A DNA stretch of 64,000 nt from Microbispora triticiradicis (GTDB lineage: Bacteria > Actinomycetota > Actinomycetes > Streptosporangiales > Streptosporangiaceae). The DNA lies in the NCBI GenBank assembly GCA_003260025.2, contig QFZU02000007.1:1-64000 (forward strand), read 5' to 3'. The notes beneath the pieces were generated by a model. It made no database searches. It saw only the letters and a program-made list of their open reading frames with translations, and was not told where the DNA came from. Positions 54,089 through 62,585 of the stretch are shown in pieces; position 1 is the first letter of the stretch, and every line of letters starts with the position of its first letter. A program made the position numbers and the translations under genes.

Positions 54089-54560
54089 GGCGTGACCGTA
54101 GTCGTGTGCGGGCCGGATCCGGCGGATCGTCCCGGCGGCACCCCCGCCGGTTTCGTCTTCATGATCACGCCCATACTTAACAAGTCAACGGCGACCGCGG
54201 TTTAATGTCAATAGAACCATATATGGCCGATTGTTTTAGTAATTGCCATATGTCGGTTTTCTGGGTTTGGCCAGGTCGGAGGGGATTGACTTCCGGAAAG
54301 TGGCGGCTTTCGGATGTCCCGCTCATCCACTCTCTGTAACATGATATTTGTGGTCCGAAAAAATTCCCGATTAGGGACAGAGTCCGCTGATCCGCCGCTC
54401 GCCTGAGGCCGTGGCGGCCGGTGGCCGCCACGGGCCGGTTCGTAGACTAGGACCCACTCGTGTGACCGGCTCCCTTCGCACCCCCTCCGCGACCGGCGTA
54501 CGGGATCCACGGATGGGCGACGAACCCGGAAGGCCGGGTGACCAGGACGAGGAGGACGGC
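54089..54560. promoter_or_regulatory. AT-rich divergent intergenic region with possible small ORFs
   Basis: About 470 bases between the ATP-grasp gene and crcB. Bases 54165-54385 are markedly AT-richer than anything else in the window and contain the palindrome CCATATATGG (54217-54226) and a related GCCATATG 28 bases on. Two minus-strand short ORFs fit here: 54177-54326 (49 residues, MSGTSESRHF to RSPLTC, atypical codon use) and 54082-54174 (30 residues ending HTTTVTPC, overlapping the ATP-grasp start). Either could be a precursor peptide or neither be translated. No RNA element such as a fluoride riboswitch could be identified. Confidence 0.45.
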
Positions 54561-55088
54561 GTGAGCCGGCGCGTACGCGGCGATCGGGAAGAGGCCGGCC
54601 TGCCGATCGACCCCGACGTGGACCTCCGGCACGAGCGGGACGTGTTCCGCCCGGCGGCCCCCGCACGCCGCCGCGGCTGGGACGTCCTCGCGGTGATCGC
54701 GCTCGGCGGCGGAGCCGGCGCCGTGGCCAGGTTTCTGCTCGGCCGGGCCTTCCCCGCGCCGCCCACCGGATTCCCCTGGGGGACGTTCCTCGCGAACGTC
54801 ACCGGCTGCTTCGCGCTCGGAGCCCTGATGGTCTTCGTCCTCGACGTCTGGCCGCCGCGCCGCTACGTCCGTCCGTTCCTCGGGGTCGGCGTCCTCGGCG
54901 GATTCACGACGTTCTCCACCTTCACCACGGAGATCGTGGACAGGTCGTCGCACGGCGCGTGGCCGATGGCCGGTGCGTACGCCGCTGCAAGCATGGTCGC
55001 CGGGCTGATCGCGGTCTGGTGCGGCGTCGTCCTCGCCCGCGCCCTGGCGGGCCTCCCCGTATGGCGGCGCGGGAGGAGGGGCGAATGA
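54561..55088 (+). CDS. crcB: CrcB/Fluc fluoride channel, first copy
   Basis: 175 residues from GTG 54561, which has AGGAGG 5 bases upstream. Four hydrophobic segments; motifs [28 protein letters not shown] and [15 protein letters not shown] are those of Fluc channels (Asn and the Phe/Thr fluoride pathway). An N-terminal hydrophilic tail of about 45 residues (acidic/arginine rich) is longer than usual. It exports fluoride passively; paired copies form heterodimers in many Gram-positives. An earlier ATG at 54513 is possible. Confidence 0.92.
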   Translation: MSRRVRGDREEAGLPIDPDVDLRHERDVFRPAAPARRRGWDVLAVIALGGGAGAVARFLLGRAFPAPPTGFPWGTFLANVTGCFALGALMVFVLDVWPPRRYVRPFLGVGVLGGFTTFSTFTTEIVDRSSHGAWPMAGAYAAASMVAGLIAVWCGVVLARALAGLPVWRRGRRGE

Positions 55089-55438
55089 GACTGCACGGCC
55101 CCGCGCAGCGGTTGACGATCCTGATAGGCGAGAGCGACCGGTACCGGCACCGGCCGCTGTACACCGAGATCGTCCATCGGGCGCACGAGATGGGCCTGGC
55201 GGGAGCGAGCGTGTTCCGGGGCATCGAGGGCTTCGGCGCCTCCTCGCGCATCCACACCAGCCGCCTGCTGTCACTCAGTGAGGACCTGCCCATCGCCGTC
55301 GTCATCGTGGACGTCCCGGAGAGGATCAGCGCGTTCGTGGCGGAACTGGACGAACTGGTGACCGAGGGCCTGGTGATCGTCGACTCCGTGGAGGTCTACC
55401 GCTACGTGGGGCGTGAGCCGGGGCGGGCGGAGCCGTGA
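55085..55438 (+). CDS. DUF190 PII-like protein
   Basis: 117 residues, ATG overlapping the crcB stop (ATGA). Motifs: [51 protein letters not shown]190 proteins have a PII-like trimeric ferredoxin fold and are commonly linked to crcB; a nucleotide-binding regulatory role is inferred from the fold. The stop overlaps the second crcB. Confidence 0.92.
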   Translation: MRLHGPAQRLTILIGESDRYRHRPLYTEIVHRAHEMGLAGASVFRGIEGFGASSRIHTSRLLSLSEDLPIAVVIVDVPERISAFVAELDELVTEGLVIVDSVEVYRYVGREPGRAEP

Positions 55439-55806
55439 CCCTGCTGCTCGTCTTCCTCGGAGGCATCGTCGGCGCTCCCGCCCGTTATCTGGCCGACCGC
55501 CTGGCGCAGCGCCTGCACGACAGCGTGTTCCCCTGGGGCACGCTGGCGGTCAACGTGTCCGGGTCGCTCGTGCTCGGGCTGCTGCTCGGCGCCCGGGACG
55601 ATCTCGGGCTGCCCGCCGCGATGGTCACCCTGCTCGGCACCGGCTTCTGCGGCGCGTTCACGACGTTCAGCACGTTCGGTTTCGAAACCGTACGGCTGCT
55701 GGAGGAGGGTGCGGTCCTGGAGGCCGGGCTCAACGCGCTCGGCAGCCTGGTCCTCGGCGTCCTCGCCGCCGCCGCCGGGATCGGCCTCGCCCACCTCCTC
55801 GCCTGA
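55435..55806 (+). CDS. crcB: CrcB/Fluc fluoride channel, second copy
   Basis: 123 residues, GTG start overlapping the DUF190 stop (GTGA). Motifs [28 protein letters not shown] and [17 protein letters not shown]. Four hydrophobic segments, normal Fluc length without the N-terminal tail of the first copy. It likely assembles with it as a heterodimer in antiparallel orientation. Confidence 0.93.
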   Translation: MTLLLVFLGGIVGAPARYLADRLAQRLHDSVFPWGTLAVNVSGSLVLGLLLGARDDLGLPAAMVTLLGTGFCGAFTTFSTFGFETVRLLEEGAVLEAGLNALGSLVLGVLAAAAGIGLAHLLA

Positions 55807-55877
55807 GCCGTGCCGGTCACCCGGCGCAGTGCTCCCCGGAGACACGATGCTCGGAGACACGGTGCCCCCGGAAACAC

Positions 55878-55906
55878 GTCCACCCCACCCGGGGGGTGGG
55901 GTGGAC
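55878..55906. terminator. Strong bidirectional terminator between crcB and phoX-like gene
   Basis: GTCCACCCCACCC (55878-55890) and its exact complement 55894-55906 form a 13-bp stem with a 3-base loop. It sits between convergent genes, 72 bases after the crcB stop and 13 bases beyond the PhoX-like stop. Confidence 0.88.
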
Positions 55907-55918
55907 GCCTCAGGTAGG

Positions 55919-57346
55919 TCAGTGGTGTCCGTGCCCGTGCCCGTCGTGCTTCTGGGTCCAGGGGCCGGTGATCGCGAAGACGTAGCCCGGGGTCTGGATG
56001 TTGGCGAACAGGATGCGCCCGTCCGCGCTGAACGTCGGGCCGGTGAACTCGCTGTCGTTGAGTTCGTTGCGGGCGATCGGGTAGGGCGTGCCCTTGTCGG
56101 TCACGCCGACCAGGTGCGACAGGCCCTCGCCGTCCTCGGCCAGGATGACCCCGCCGTACGGCGAGACGGTGATGTTGTCCGGCCCGTCGTAGTGGGTGTC
56201 CTGCTCCGGGTCGGGGTTGACACCGAAGATCGTCTTGAGCGTGACGGTCTCCGACTCGGGGTCGTAGAACCAGACCTGGCCGTCGTGCTCGTTCCTGCTG
56301 CCGTCGTCGTGCCGGGCGTAGCTGGCGACGAAGTACGCGCCGCCGTCGCCCCACCAGGCGCCCTCCAGCTTGCGGCTGCGGGTGACCTGGTCGTCGGTGA
56401 ACTGCTTGCGCACCGAGGTCGTCTTGGCGTCCCGGTCCGGCACGTCGACCCACTCGACCTTGTAGCGGGTGCCCGGCTGGGTCGCCTCGGACAGGTCGGC
56501 GATGTGCTTGCCGCCCTTGCGGCACCGCATGGCCTGCAGCTTCCCGGCGGTGTCGCCGCCCGGGCCGAGCGCCAGTGCACGCAGCGCGCCCTTGCGGGCG
56601 TGGAAGTGCTTCGGCGGGACCCACCGGAAGTAGAGCCCGTTCGGTCCGCTCGCGTCCTCGGTCAGGTAGATCTCCGAGTTGCGGGGGTTCACCGCGACGG
56701 CCTCGTGGGAGTAGCGGCCGAGGAACTTCAGCGGGACCGGGTCGCGGTTGGCCGCCCGGTCGAACGGGTCCACCTCGAAGACGTAGCCGTGGTCCTTCTG
56801 GAACGCGCCCCCGGCCCGCTGCTCGGTCTCCTCGCAGGTCAGCCAGGTGTTCCACGGCGTGATGCCACCCGCGCAGTTGTTGTGCGTGCCCGCGACGCTG
56901 ACGTACTCGCGCACCCGGTTGCCGTTCCGGTCCACCTCGATGTTCGTGGTGCCGCCCTTGGCGCCGGGGTCGTAGGTGAGGCCGGGCAGGGCGGGCACGC
57001 CGTACGGCTCGCTGCCGCCGATCTCGTGGTTGTTCACCAGGACCCAGCCGTCGTGGCCGGCGAAGCACCCGGTGCCGTCGGCGTCGCTCGGGGTCGGCTC
57101 GCCGGACTCCAGCTTCGTCGTCCCGGCCTGAGCGACGATCTTGTAGGAGAAGCCCTTCGGCAGGGCGAGCAGACCGGCGGGGTCGGGGACGACGGGCCCG
57201 TACCCGGTCGTCTTGCCGACCCCGGCCTGGACGGCCTGGGCGGCCGCGGGACCGGCGATGGCCTCGATGCTGCCCGCGACGGCGATGCCGAGGCCGCCGG
57301 CGGCGGCCGAGCGCATGAGATCACGGCGGGAGAGGGAGGAGCTCAC
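55919..57346 (-). CDS. Tat-exported PhoX-like (DUF839) phosphatase
   Basis: 475 residues from GTG 57346 with AAAGG 7 bases upstream. Twin-arginine signal SRRDLMRSAAAGG followed by a hydrophobic stretch and AAA-type cleavage. The beta-propeller PhoX/DUF839 core is recognisable: VNNHEIGGSEPYG, CAGGITPWNTWLTCEET, GRYSHEAVAVNP, LTEDASGPNGLYFRW, EGAWWGDGGAYF, GPDNITVSPYGGVILAEDG. These enzymes are Ca/Fe-dependent and secreted folded. A His/Gly-rich C-terminal tail (DGHGHGHH) may bind metal. It probably releases phosphate from organic esters outside the cell; no Pho box was identified. Confidence 0.88.
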   Translation of the reverse strand: MSSSLSRRDLMRSAAAGGLGIAVAGSIEAIAGPAAAQAVQAGVGKTTGYGPVVPDPAGLLALPKGFSYKIVAQAGTTKLESGEPTPSDADGTGCFAGHDGWVLVNNHEIGGSEPYGVPALPGLTYDPGAKGGTTNIEVDRNGNRVREYVSVAGTHNNCAGGITPWNTWLTCEETEQRAGGAFQKDHGYVFEVDPFDRAANRDPVPLKFLGRYSHEAVAVNPRNSEIYLTEDASGPNGLYFRWVPPKHFHARKGALRALALGPGGDTAGKLQAMRCRKGGKHIADLSEATQPGTRYKVEWVDVPDRDAKTTSVRKQFTDDQVTRSRKLEGAWWGDGGAYFVASYARHDDGSRNEHDGQVWFYDPESETVTLKTIFGVNPDPEQDTHYDGPDNITVSPYGGVILAEDGEGLSHLVGVTDKGTPYPIARNELNDSEFTGPTFSADGRILFANIQTPGYVFAITGPWTQKHDGHGHGHH

Positions 57347-57477
57347 AGACGTACCTTTCGTGCATACAGCAGGCGATACGATCAAATTCCGCCAGGCTGA
57401 ACATTTCCTTTCGTCATCGGTACGCAGGGGTGAGCAGTGCTTGACGATCGCGTCCGGAAGTTGAACGCGGGACGCGG

Positions 57478-58077
57478 TCAGGAGGATGGCCGGGCCAGCA
57501 GGATTCCGGCGCCGAGGGGAACGGCGACGGCTGGGATGCGGATCGGCACCTTCTTCTCACCGATCTTGAATCCCTCCATCCCCCAACTCACCGCGACCTC
57601 GCAGTCCCCGCCGGGATGGAGGGTCACCAGCCGCCCGTCGCGGATACCCGCGTACAGCAGCCCGATCGTGAACGTCAGGTCGACGGAGAACGTGATCGTG
57701 AGCACTCTGCGCTCGTCGGTGTAGACCTCGACGTACGGGCGGTGCTCCGAGGTGATCGAGTGCGCGGCCAGGAGGACCTGCGCGGTCTTCCCACGGCGGC
57801 CGTCCTCGTGACTGCGCACCGCGGCGGCCCGCAGTTCGCGGGACTTCTGCCACCCGGCCGCCAGGACCGTCCCGAGAGTGATCCCGTGGAGCAGGCCGGC
57901 GCCGGCCTCGGGCAGCTGAGCGACGAGTTGTCCGGCGAGGTCCGGGGCGTCGCGGCAGATCGTGCTCATCACCTGGGGGTCGCGGACGAGGCGTGCCGCT
58001 GCCGCCACCGCGCCGCGCGCGCCGTCATAGAGCGCGAGGGCGGCCGTGCCCGGATTCGGGTTGATGGTCAGGTTCAT
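57478..58077 (-). CDS. Uncharacterised 199-residue protein coupled to PASTA protein
   Basis: ATG 58077 overlaps the stop of the PASTA protein gene (ATGA). No family recognised. The first two thirds are helical and soluble-looking (ALYDGARGAVAAAARLV, HGITLGTVLAAGW); the last third is beta-rich (VEVYTDERRVLTITFSVDLTFTIGLLYAGIRDG) and ends VPLGAGILLARPSS. No signal peptide and no sure membrane helix. Genetic coupling suggests it works with the cytoplasmic tail of the PASTA protein. Confidence 0.75.
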   Translation of the reverse strand: MNLTINPNPGTAALALYDGARGAVAAAARLVRDPQVMSTICRDAPDLAGQLVAQLPEAGAGLLHGITLGTVLAAGWQKSRELRAAAVRSHEDGRRGKTAQVLLAAHSITSEHRPYVEVYTDERRVLTITFSVDLTFTIGLLYAGIRDGRLVTLHPGGDCEVAVSWGMEGFKIGEKKVPIRIPAVAVPLGAGILLARPSS

Positions 58078-59120
58078 GACAGGCCTTCCCGGATCTCCTG
58101 CCGACCCGGGTCCGCGACCGCGTGGAGGCGTACGGCCGGGCGGGAGTCGCGGCTCTCGTGGATTCGCACGTTCGGGGACGGGTCGGCGCGGGAGACGAGT
58201 CGCACCTCCCGGCGGCGGTCGTGGTCCCGGTCGGGCGCGCGCCGGCCGTCCCGCGCCTTCCATCCGGCGAGGCCGAGGAGCGCGGCGGCGACCACGACGA
58301 CGGCGAGCCACGGTTGCACACCGAAGTCAGAGCCCGTCTCCTCGCCGGAGAACGCGACCGTCGGCACCGGCTCAGGGCTCGCCTCGGGCGACTCCTCCGG
58401 CTGCGGCGACTCCGGGGGACTCGGCGAGGGACTGTCGTCCGGGCTCGCCGGTGGACTCACAGGTGGGCTCGCGGAGGGGCTCACCGGGGACACTTCGCTC
58501 AGGACGACGTCGATGGCGTCGCCGATGGTCAGCTCGTCTCCGCCGGGAGGGTTCTGGTCCTCGACGATTTGGTCGTCGCGCGCGTCGTCCGCCCCTCTGA
58601 GCGTCAGCCCCCGGTCCGCCGCCATCTGCCGCGCCTCCGCGACTGTACGGCCGATGAGGTACGGCACCTCGGTCGAGCCGTCGAGGAGCAGGCTGACGGC
58701 CTGCCCGTAGGCGAGCCGCCCGCCGGGCGCGGGAGTCTGCTGGGCGACCTTCCACTCGCCGGTGGCCTCCGGCTGCCCGGTGGTCACGCCGAATCCGGCC
58801 TTCTCCGCTTCGGTGGTGGCCGCGGTCAGCGTCATCCCGGTCAGGTCGGGCACCTGCCCTTCCAGGTAAACCCGGACACCCGTGATTTTGAATTCGATGC
58901 ACGACAACGTCTCCGCGCTGCTCACGAAACTCGTCCCGGGAGGCACGGGATCGGGCACGGTCACGACCCCATAGCCGAAATGGCCGTTGAGCGTCGCGTA
59001 CGCCTGCTCGTACGTCTGACCGGTCACGTTGGGCGGGGGTGGGCAGCTCGTGGCCCGCGCCGGCGTGGCCCAGAACGCGGCGGCGGCCACGGCGAGGGCC
59101 ACGATCAGGCGTACCGGCAT
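58074..59120 (-). CDS. PASTA-domain membrane protein without kinase
   Basis: 348 residues. Signal peptide (LIVALAVAAAAFWATPARA), then an atypical first PASTA-like unit with a Cys pair, PASTA 2 (VPDLTGMTLTAATTEAEKAGF to QTPAPGGRLAYGQAVSLLL) and PASTA 3 (VPYLIGRTVAEARQMAADRGL to NPPGGDELTIGDAIDVVL), a Ser/Pro/Glu-rich wall-spanning linker, one membrane helix near 270-290 and a basic cytoplasmic tail. PASTA domains bind muropeptides or peptidoglycan; here they are not fused to a Ser/Thr kinase or PBP, so the tail and the coupled downstream protein may carry the output. Confidence 0.85.
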   Translation of the reverse strand: MPVRLIVALAVAAAAFWATPARATSCPPPPNVTGQTYEQAYATLNGHFGYGVVTVPDPVPPGTSFVSSAETLSCIEFKITGVRVYLEGQVPDLTGMTLTAATTEAEKAGFGVTTGQPEATGEWKVAQQTPAPGGRLAYGQAVSLLLDGSTEVPYLIGRTVAEARQMAADRGLTLRGADDARDDQIVEDQNPPGGDELTIGDAIDVVLSEVSPVSPSASPPVSPPASPDDSPSPSPPESPQPEESPEASPEPVPTVAFSGEETGSDFGVQPWLAVVVVAAALLGLAGWKARDGRRAPDRDHDRRREVRLVSRADPSPNVRIHESRDSRPAVRLHAVADPGRQEIREGLS

Positions 59121-59428
59121 GATCGTCTCCGGAACGAGTCGAGGGTGTCCGAGGGGGACGGGTCGGGGTCGCCCGGACGGGACGGGCCGGGTCGTCCGAA
59201 GGGAACGGGGGCGGGCTTCCCGAATAACGGGCTCCTCGAAGAAACGTTACGAAGAATCGCGGTCGGCTGGCGTAAGTATCCCCCTACTCATATTCGCGAG
59301 CGCAATTCCCCGGTCCGATGAGCGGACCGGGGACGCGGATTCCCGAAATCAGTCCGAAATGCGCATACGGGCAAAATCGCTGGAGCTGTCGGGCGATCGC
59401 CCGGCACTCCGGCTCCACTGAGCCGGGC
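59121..59428. other. Intergenic stretch with promoter for PASTA operon and hairpins
   Basis: 308 bases. The part next to the PASTA gene must hold its promoter; an AT-richer patch lies around 59222-59300. A 10-bp perfect hairpin CCCCGGTCCG/CGGACCGGGG occupies 59308-59332 and a GC-rich palindrome GGGCGATCGCCC lies near 59391-59402, probably terminators for the minus-strand transporter operon. No gene or RNA recognised. Confidence 0.5.
59308..59332. terminator. Hairpin downstream of ArsB-like transporter gene
   Basis: Perfect 10-bp stem with a 5-base loop (ATGAG), 97 bases beyond the transporter stop on the minus strand. Without a U-tract its role as terminator is inferred from position. Confidence 0.5.
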
Positions 59429-60715
59429 TCAGAGCAGGTAGCGCAGCCAGAGGTACGGCGTGGCCAGGGCCACGGTGACGACGGTGACGACCAGGCCGTA
59501 CTTGGTGAACTCCCAGAAGCTGATGCGCGCGCCGTTGCGCTCGGCGATGCCGAGGATGACGACGTTGGCGGAGGCGCCGACGGCGGTGGCGTTCCCGCCG
59601 AGGTCCGCGCCCAGCGCGAGGGCCCACCACAGGACGTCGTGGTCGCCGGGCACGTGCTGGGCGAGGTCGGCCACGATCGGGCTCATCGTGGCGACGTAGG
59701 GGATGTTGTCCACGATCGCCGACAGCCCGGCCGAGGCCCAGAGCAGGACCATGGCCGTCACGCCGGGCCGCCCTGCGGTCGCCTCCGCCGCGGCCTGCGA
59801 CACCTGGGCGATCACGCCGGTCTCGACGAGAGCGCCGACCATCACGAACAGCCCGGCGAAGAACACCAGCGTCGGCCACTCCACCTCGCGCAGGGCCTCG
59901 TCCGTGGTGATCTTGGTGACCAGCACGAGCAGCCCCGCGCCGAGCAGCGCCACGACGGACGGTTCGTAGTGCAGCACCGGGTGCAGCACGAACGCGGCGA
60001 CGACCACCCCGAGCACCGACAGGCTCTGCACGAGCATGACCCGGTCCTCGATGGCCGCCTTCTCGTCGAGTTGCATGATCTCGGCGGCCCGTTCCGGGTC
60101 GTACCGGAAGGCGCCGCGGAACAGCACCCGGCACAGCCCGATGAACACCGCCGTCAGCACGATCACCAGCGGCGCCAGGTGGACGAGGAAGTCGTTGAAG
60201 GTCAGCCCGGCGCGGGAGGCGATGATGATGTTCGGCGGGTCGCCGACGAGCGTCGCGGTGCCGCCGATGTTGGACGCCATCGCCTCGGCGATCAGGAACG
60301 GCGCGACCGGCAGGGCGAGGCGCTCGCAGACGAGGAACGTCACCGGCGCGATCAGCAGCACGGTCGTGACGTTGTCCAGCAGCGCCGACGCCAGGGCCGT
60401 GATCACCAGGAGCAGCACCATGAGCCGGAACGGCCGTCCTCTGGCGCGTTTGGCGGCCCAGATCGCCAGGTATTCGAACACGCCGGTCTGCCGCAGCACG
60501 CCGACGATGATCATCATGCCGAGCAGCAGGAAGACGACGTTCCAGTCCACGCCGGACTCCTGCGAGAAGAACGCGGAGCCGGCCGCCGTCGCGTGGACCA
60601 GCAGCATGATCGCGGCGCCGCCCAGGGCGGCCTTGACCCGGTGGATCTTCTCGGTCGCGATGAGGACGTAGGTGGCGGCGAAGACGATCGCCGCCACCCA
60701 GGCGGTCACCGTCAT
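59429..60715 (-). CDS. ArsB/P-protein-type ion transporter (SLC13/CitM superfamily)
   Basis: 428 residues, about 11-12 hydrophobic segments. Two inverted-repeat signatures: [18 protein letters not shown] with [18 protein letters not shown], and [16 protein letters not shown] with [16 protein letters not shown]. This is the IT superfamily pattern of ArsB, P protein and related Na+/dicarboxylate or arsenite carriers. There is no arsenic gene nearby, so arsenite export is not implied; a Na+/H+ or organic anion role is equally possible. The start overlaps the CBS gene stop (ATGA-type). Confidence 0.88.
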   Translation of the reverse strand: MTVTAWVAAIVFAATYVLIATEKIHRVKAALGGAAIMLLVHATAAGSAFFSQESGVDWNVVFLLLGMMIIVGVLRQTGVFEYLAIWAAKRARGRPFRLMVLLLVITALASALLDNVTTVLLIAPVTFLVCERLALPVAPFLIAEAMASNIGGTATLVGDPPNIIIASRAGLTFNDFLVHLAPLVIVLTAVFIGLCRVLFRGAFRYDPERAAEIMQLDEKAAIEDRVMLVQSLSVLGVVVAAFVLHPVLHYEPSVVALLGAGLLVLVTKITTDEALREVEWPTLVFFAGLFVMVGALVETGVIAQVSQAAAEATAGRPGVTAMVLLWASAGLSAIVDNIPYVATMSPIVADLAQHVPGDHDVLWWALALGADLGGNATAVGASANVVILGIAERNGARISFWEFTKYGLVVTVVTVALATPYLWLRYLL

Positions 60716-61149
60716 GCGAGCCGCTTGAGCAGCGCGGAGAGTGTGACCGCGCCCAGCAGCCGGCCGCCGTCCAGCACCGCGACCAGGGGACTGCGGGTGC
60801 GCGCCATCAGCGCGCCGATCTCCAGGAGGGTGGCGTCCGGGTCGGTGACCGGCAGCTCGCGCGGACGCTCCGGCAACGCCTGCCGGACCGTGCGCCCGCC
60901 CAGGGCGCGTACGAACGCGTCGGCGTGCGCCTCGTCGATCACCCGGGCCAGCGCCGGATCGTCCTGGCAGTAGCGGGGCACGGCCAGGCGCAGCACCTGC
61001 GTGCCGGGCAGGATCGACACCGGCGTGCCGTGCTCGTCCAGCACGATCAGTCCCGGCAGTTCGCGTTCGGCCATGAGACGCGCGGCCTCGGCCACGGGGG
61101 AGTCGAGCCCCACCGTGGGGAACGGCACTAGGAGATCACGGGCACGCAT
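60712..61149 (-). CDS. CBS-domain pair protein
   Basis: 145 residues from ATG 61149 (CAGGTGAG upstream). Two CBS motifs: [21 protein letters not shown] with [18 protein letters not shown], and [18 protein letters not shown] with [24 protein letters not shown] pairs bind adenosine nucleotides and regulate transporters or enzymes. Its stop overlaps the transporter start, so it is a probable nucleotide-responsive regulator of that transporter. It was wrongly extendable upstream in frame, but the CBS start fixes the N-terminus. Confidence 0.88.
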   Translation of the reverse strand: MRARDLLVPFPTVGLDSPVAEAARLMAERELPGLIVLDEHGTPVSILPGTQVLRLAVPRYCQDDPALARVIDEAHADAFVRALGGRTVRQALPERPRELPVTDPDATLLEIGALMARTRSPLVAVLDGGRLLGAVTLSALLKRLA

Positions 61150-61268
61150 GATCTCACCTGCCCAGGACGTACGGCTGTGCTCACGGCTGCCTTCCGGTCG
61201 GCGGTCCGGCCTCCCGGGTATGGGAGACCCCTTCGCCGACCAGACTTCCCGGCACGCCCCGGACCAGG

Positions 61269-62585
61269 CTATCGGCCGGACACGCCGTACAGAAGTCCCG
61301 AAGAGCGGACGAACGCCCGCTCGGCGTACGGGAGACGGCCGAGCGACCCCGCGGGCAGCGGCACCACGCCCTCGGGCGGGGTGGTCAGGCGGGCGGCGAA
61401 GGCCAGCCGCCGACCGAGGCGTCCGGCCGGCGAGACGTAGTCGTCCGCGCCCGCGAACCACGTCTCCCCGATCGCCCCGGCCGCCGCGATCCGCGCCAGC
61501 GCCGCCTCGACGTCCTCCCCCGGCCGTACGACCGTCGAGGGCAGGCGGTCGGTCTCCTCGTCGGACCGCACGAGCGGCGTGCCGTCGAGCCAGCCGACGA
61601 GACAGACCGTGACCTCCGCGAACCCGGACCGCGCCGCCTCGGCCGCCGCCTCCGCCGCGCCCGGCGTCTCCCACCCGTGCAGGGAGAAGACCGGCGGGCG
61701 GGACCCGTTCGACTCGGCGGCCGTCCGGCCGTGGGCGAGCGCGCGGCGCACGGCCTCGACGCCCGCCCGCGCGTACGGCACCGTCCGCTCGGGCAGCCGG
61801 TCCATCGGGAACCAGCCCAGCTCCGCGCACTTGTGCGGCTCGGCGTTGACCGGCGTGCCGGTGTATCCCCTGGGCACGAGGAACAACCCGACGCGGGCCG
61901 TGCCGCCCGGGTTGCGATGGTGCATCACGTGGACCACCTCGCAGCCGTACGGCTCGATGCCCAGCTCCTCGCGCGCCTCGCGGACCGTGGCGTCCACGGC
62001 CGTCTCCCCGTCCTCCAGGTGCCCGGACGGCATGATCTGCCACTCCCCGTCGGCGTACCCGGTGCCGTGGCGGCGGCCGAGCAGCACCCTGTCCCCGTCC
62101 GTCAGCAGCAGATGCACGTCCACGACCGGCCGGTACCGGCCCGGGGCGTACGTCGCGGCGTCGAGCAGCGCGGGCAGCGTGGCGGCGCTCGCCGAGATGA
62201 ACTCCCCCAGCTCCGGCGGCACCATGTTCAGCGTGCGCACCTCCGCGGGGCGGACCCGCCGGACCTGGTGCAGGCCGACGTCCGGTTCGAGGAACTCCGG
62301 GCCGCTGCGGCGCGACAGGTCGAGCGAGACGAGCCGGCAGGCGAAGACGGTGCTCAGGCGGCCCGGCTCGGCGAGGGTGAACACGTGCAGCGCCGGTCCC
62401 GCCGTGGCGCCCAGCTCCTCGTCGAGCTCGCGGCGCAGCGCCGCGTCCAGGGAGACGTCGCCCGGCTCCACCCCGCCGCCCGGCGTGACCCAGTAAGGCT
62501 CACGCTCGGGCCGTACCCGGCGGAACAGGACGACGTCGTCCCCGTCGAACAGGATGGCCCGGACAGCGTGCCGCACGGTGGTCAT
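61269..62585 (-). CDS. Tandem Nudix hydrolase with extra C-terminal domain
   Basis: 438 residues. Nudix box 1: GGGVEPGDVSLDAALRREL continuing DEELG; Nudix box 2: GHLEDGETAVDATVREAREEL. Both keep the RE-x2-EE core, so both may be catalytic toward nucleoside-diphosphate-linked substrates. The last 110 or so residues (from PVFSLHGWETPG) are a separate domain I do not recognise. ATG 62585 is preferred over 62594, since GAGAGG overlaps the latter. It is transcribed alone, divergent from the aldo/keto reductase. Confidence 0.88.
   Translation of the reverse strand: MTTVRHAVRAILFDGDDVVLFRRVRPEREPYWVTPGGGVEPGDVSLDAALRRELDEELGATAGPALHVFTLAEPGRLSTVFACRLVSLDLSRRSGPEFLEPDVGLHQVRRVRPAEVRTLNMVPPELGEFISASAATLPALLDAATYAPGRYRPVVDVHLLLTDGDRVLLGRRHGTGYADGEWQIMPSGHLEDGETAVDATVREAREELGIEPYGCEVVHVMHHRNPGGTARVGLFLVPRGYTGTPVNAEPHKCAELGWFPMDRLPERTVPYARAGVEAVRRALAHGRTAAESNGSRPPVFSLHGWETPGAAEAAAEAARSGFAEVTVCLVGWLDGTPLVRSDEETDRLPSTVVRPGEDVEAALARIAAAGAIGETWFAGADDYVSPAGRLGRRLAFAARLTTPPEGVVPLPAGSLGRLPYAERAFVRSSGLLYGVSGR

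Noticed and set aside
54089-54560. Fluoride riboswitch ahead of crcB
   Set aside because: I could not find the conserved GGNGATGG...pseudoknot layout in the leader; fluoride control may be by other means.
59429-60715. Arsenite efflux pump (arsB) as firm call
   Set aside because: The fold signatures are shared by many anion and sodium carriers, and no arsenic regulator or reductase is nearby; the ArsR-type protein at 63682 lacks the arsenic-binding cysteines and is in another transcript.
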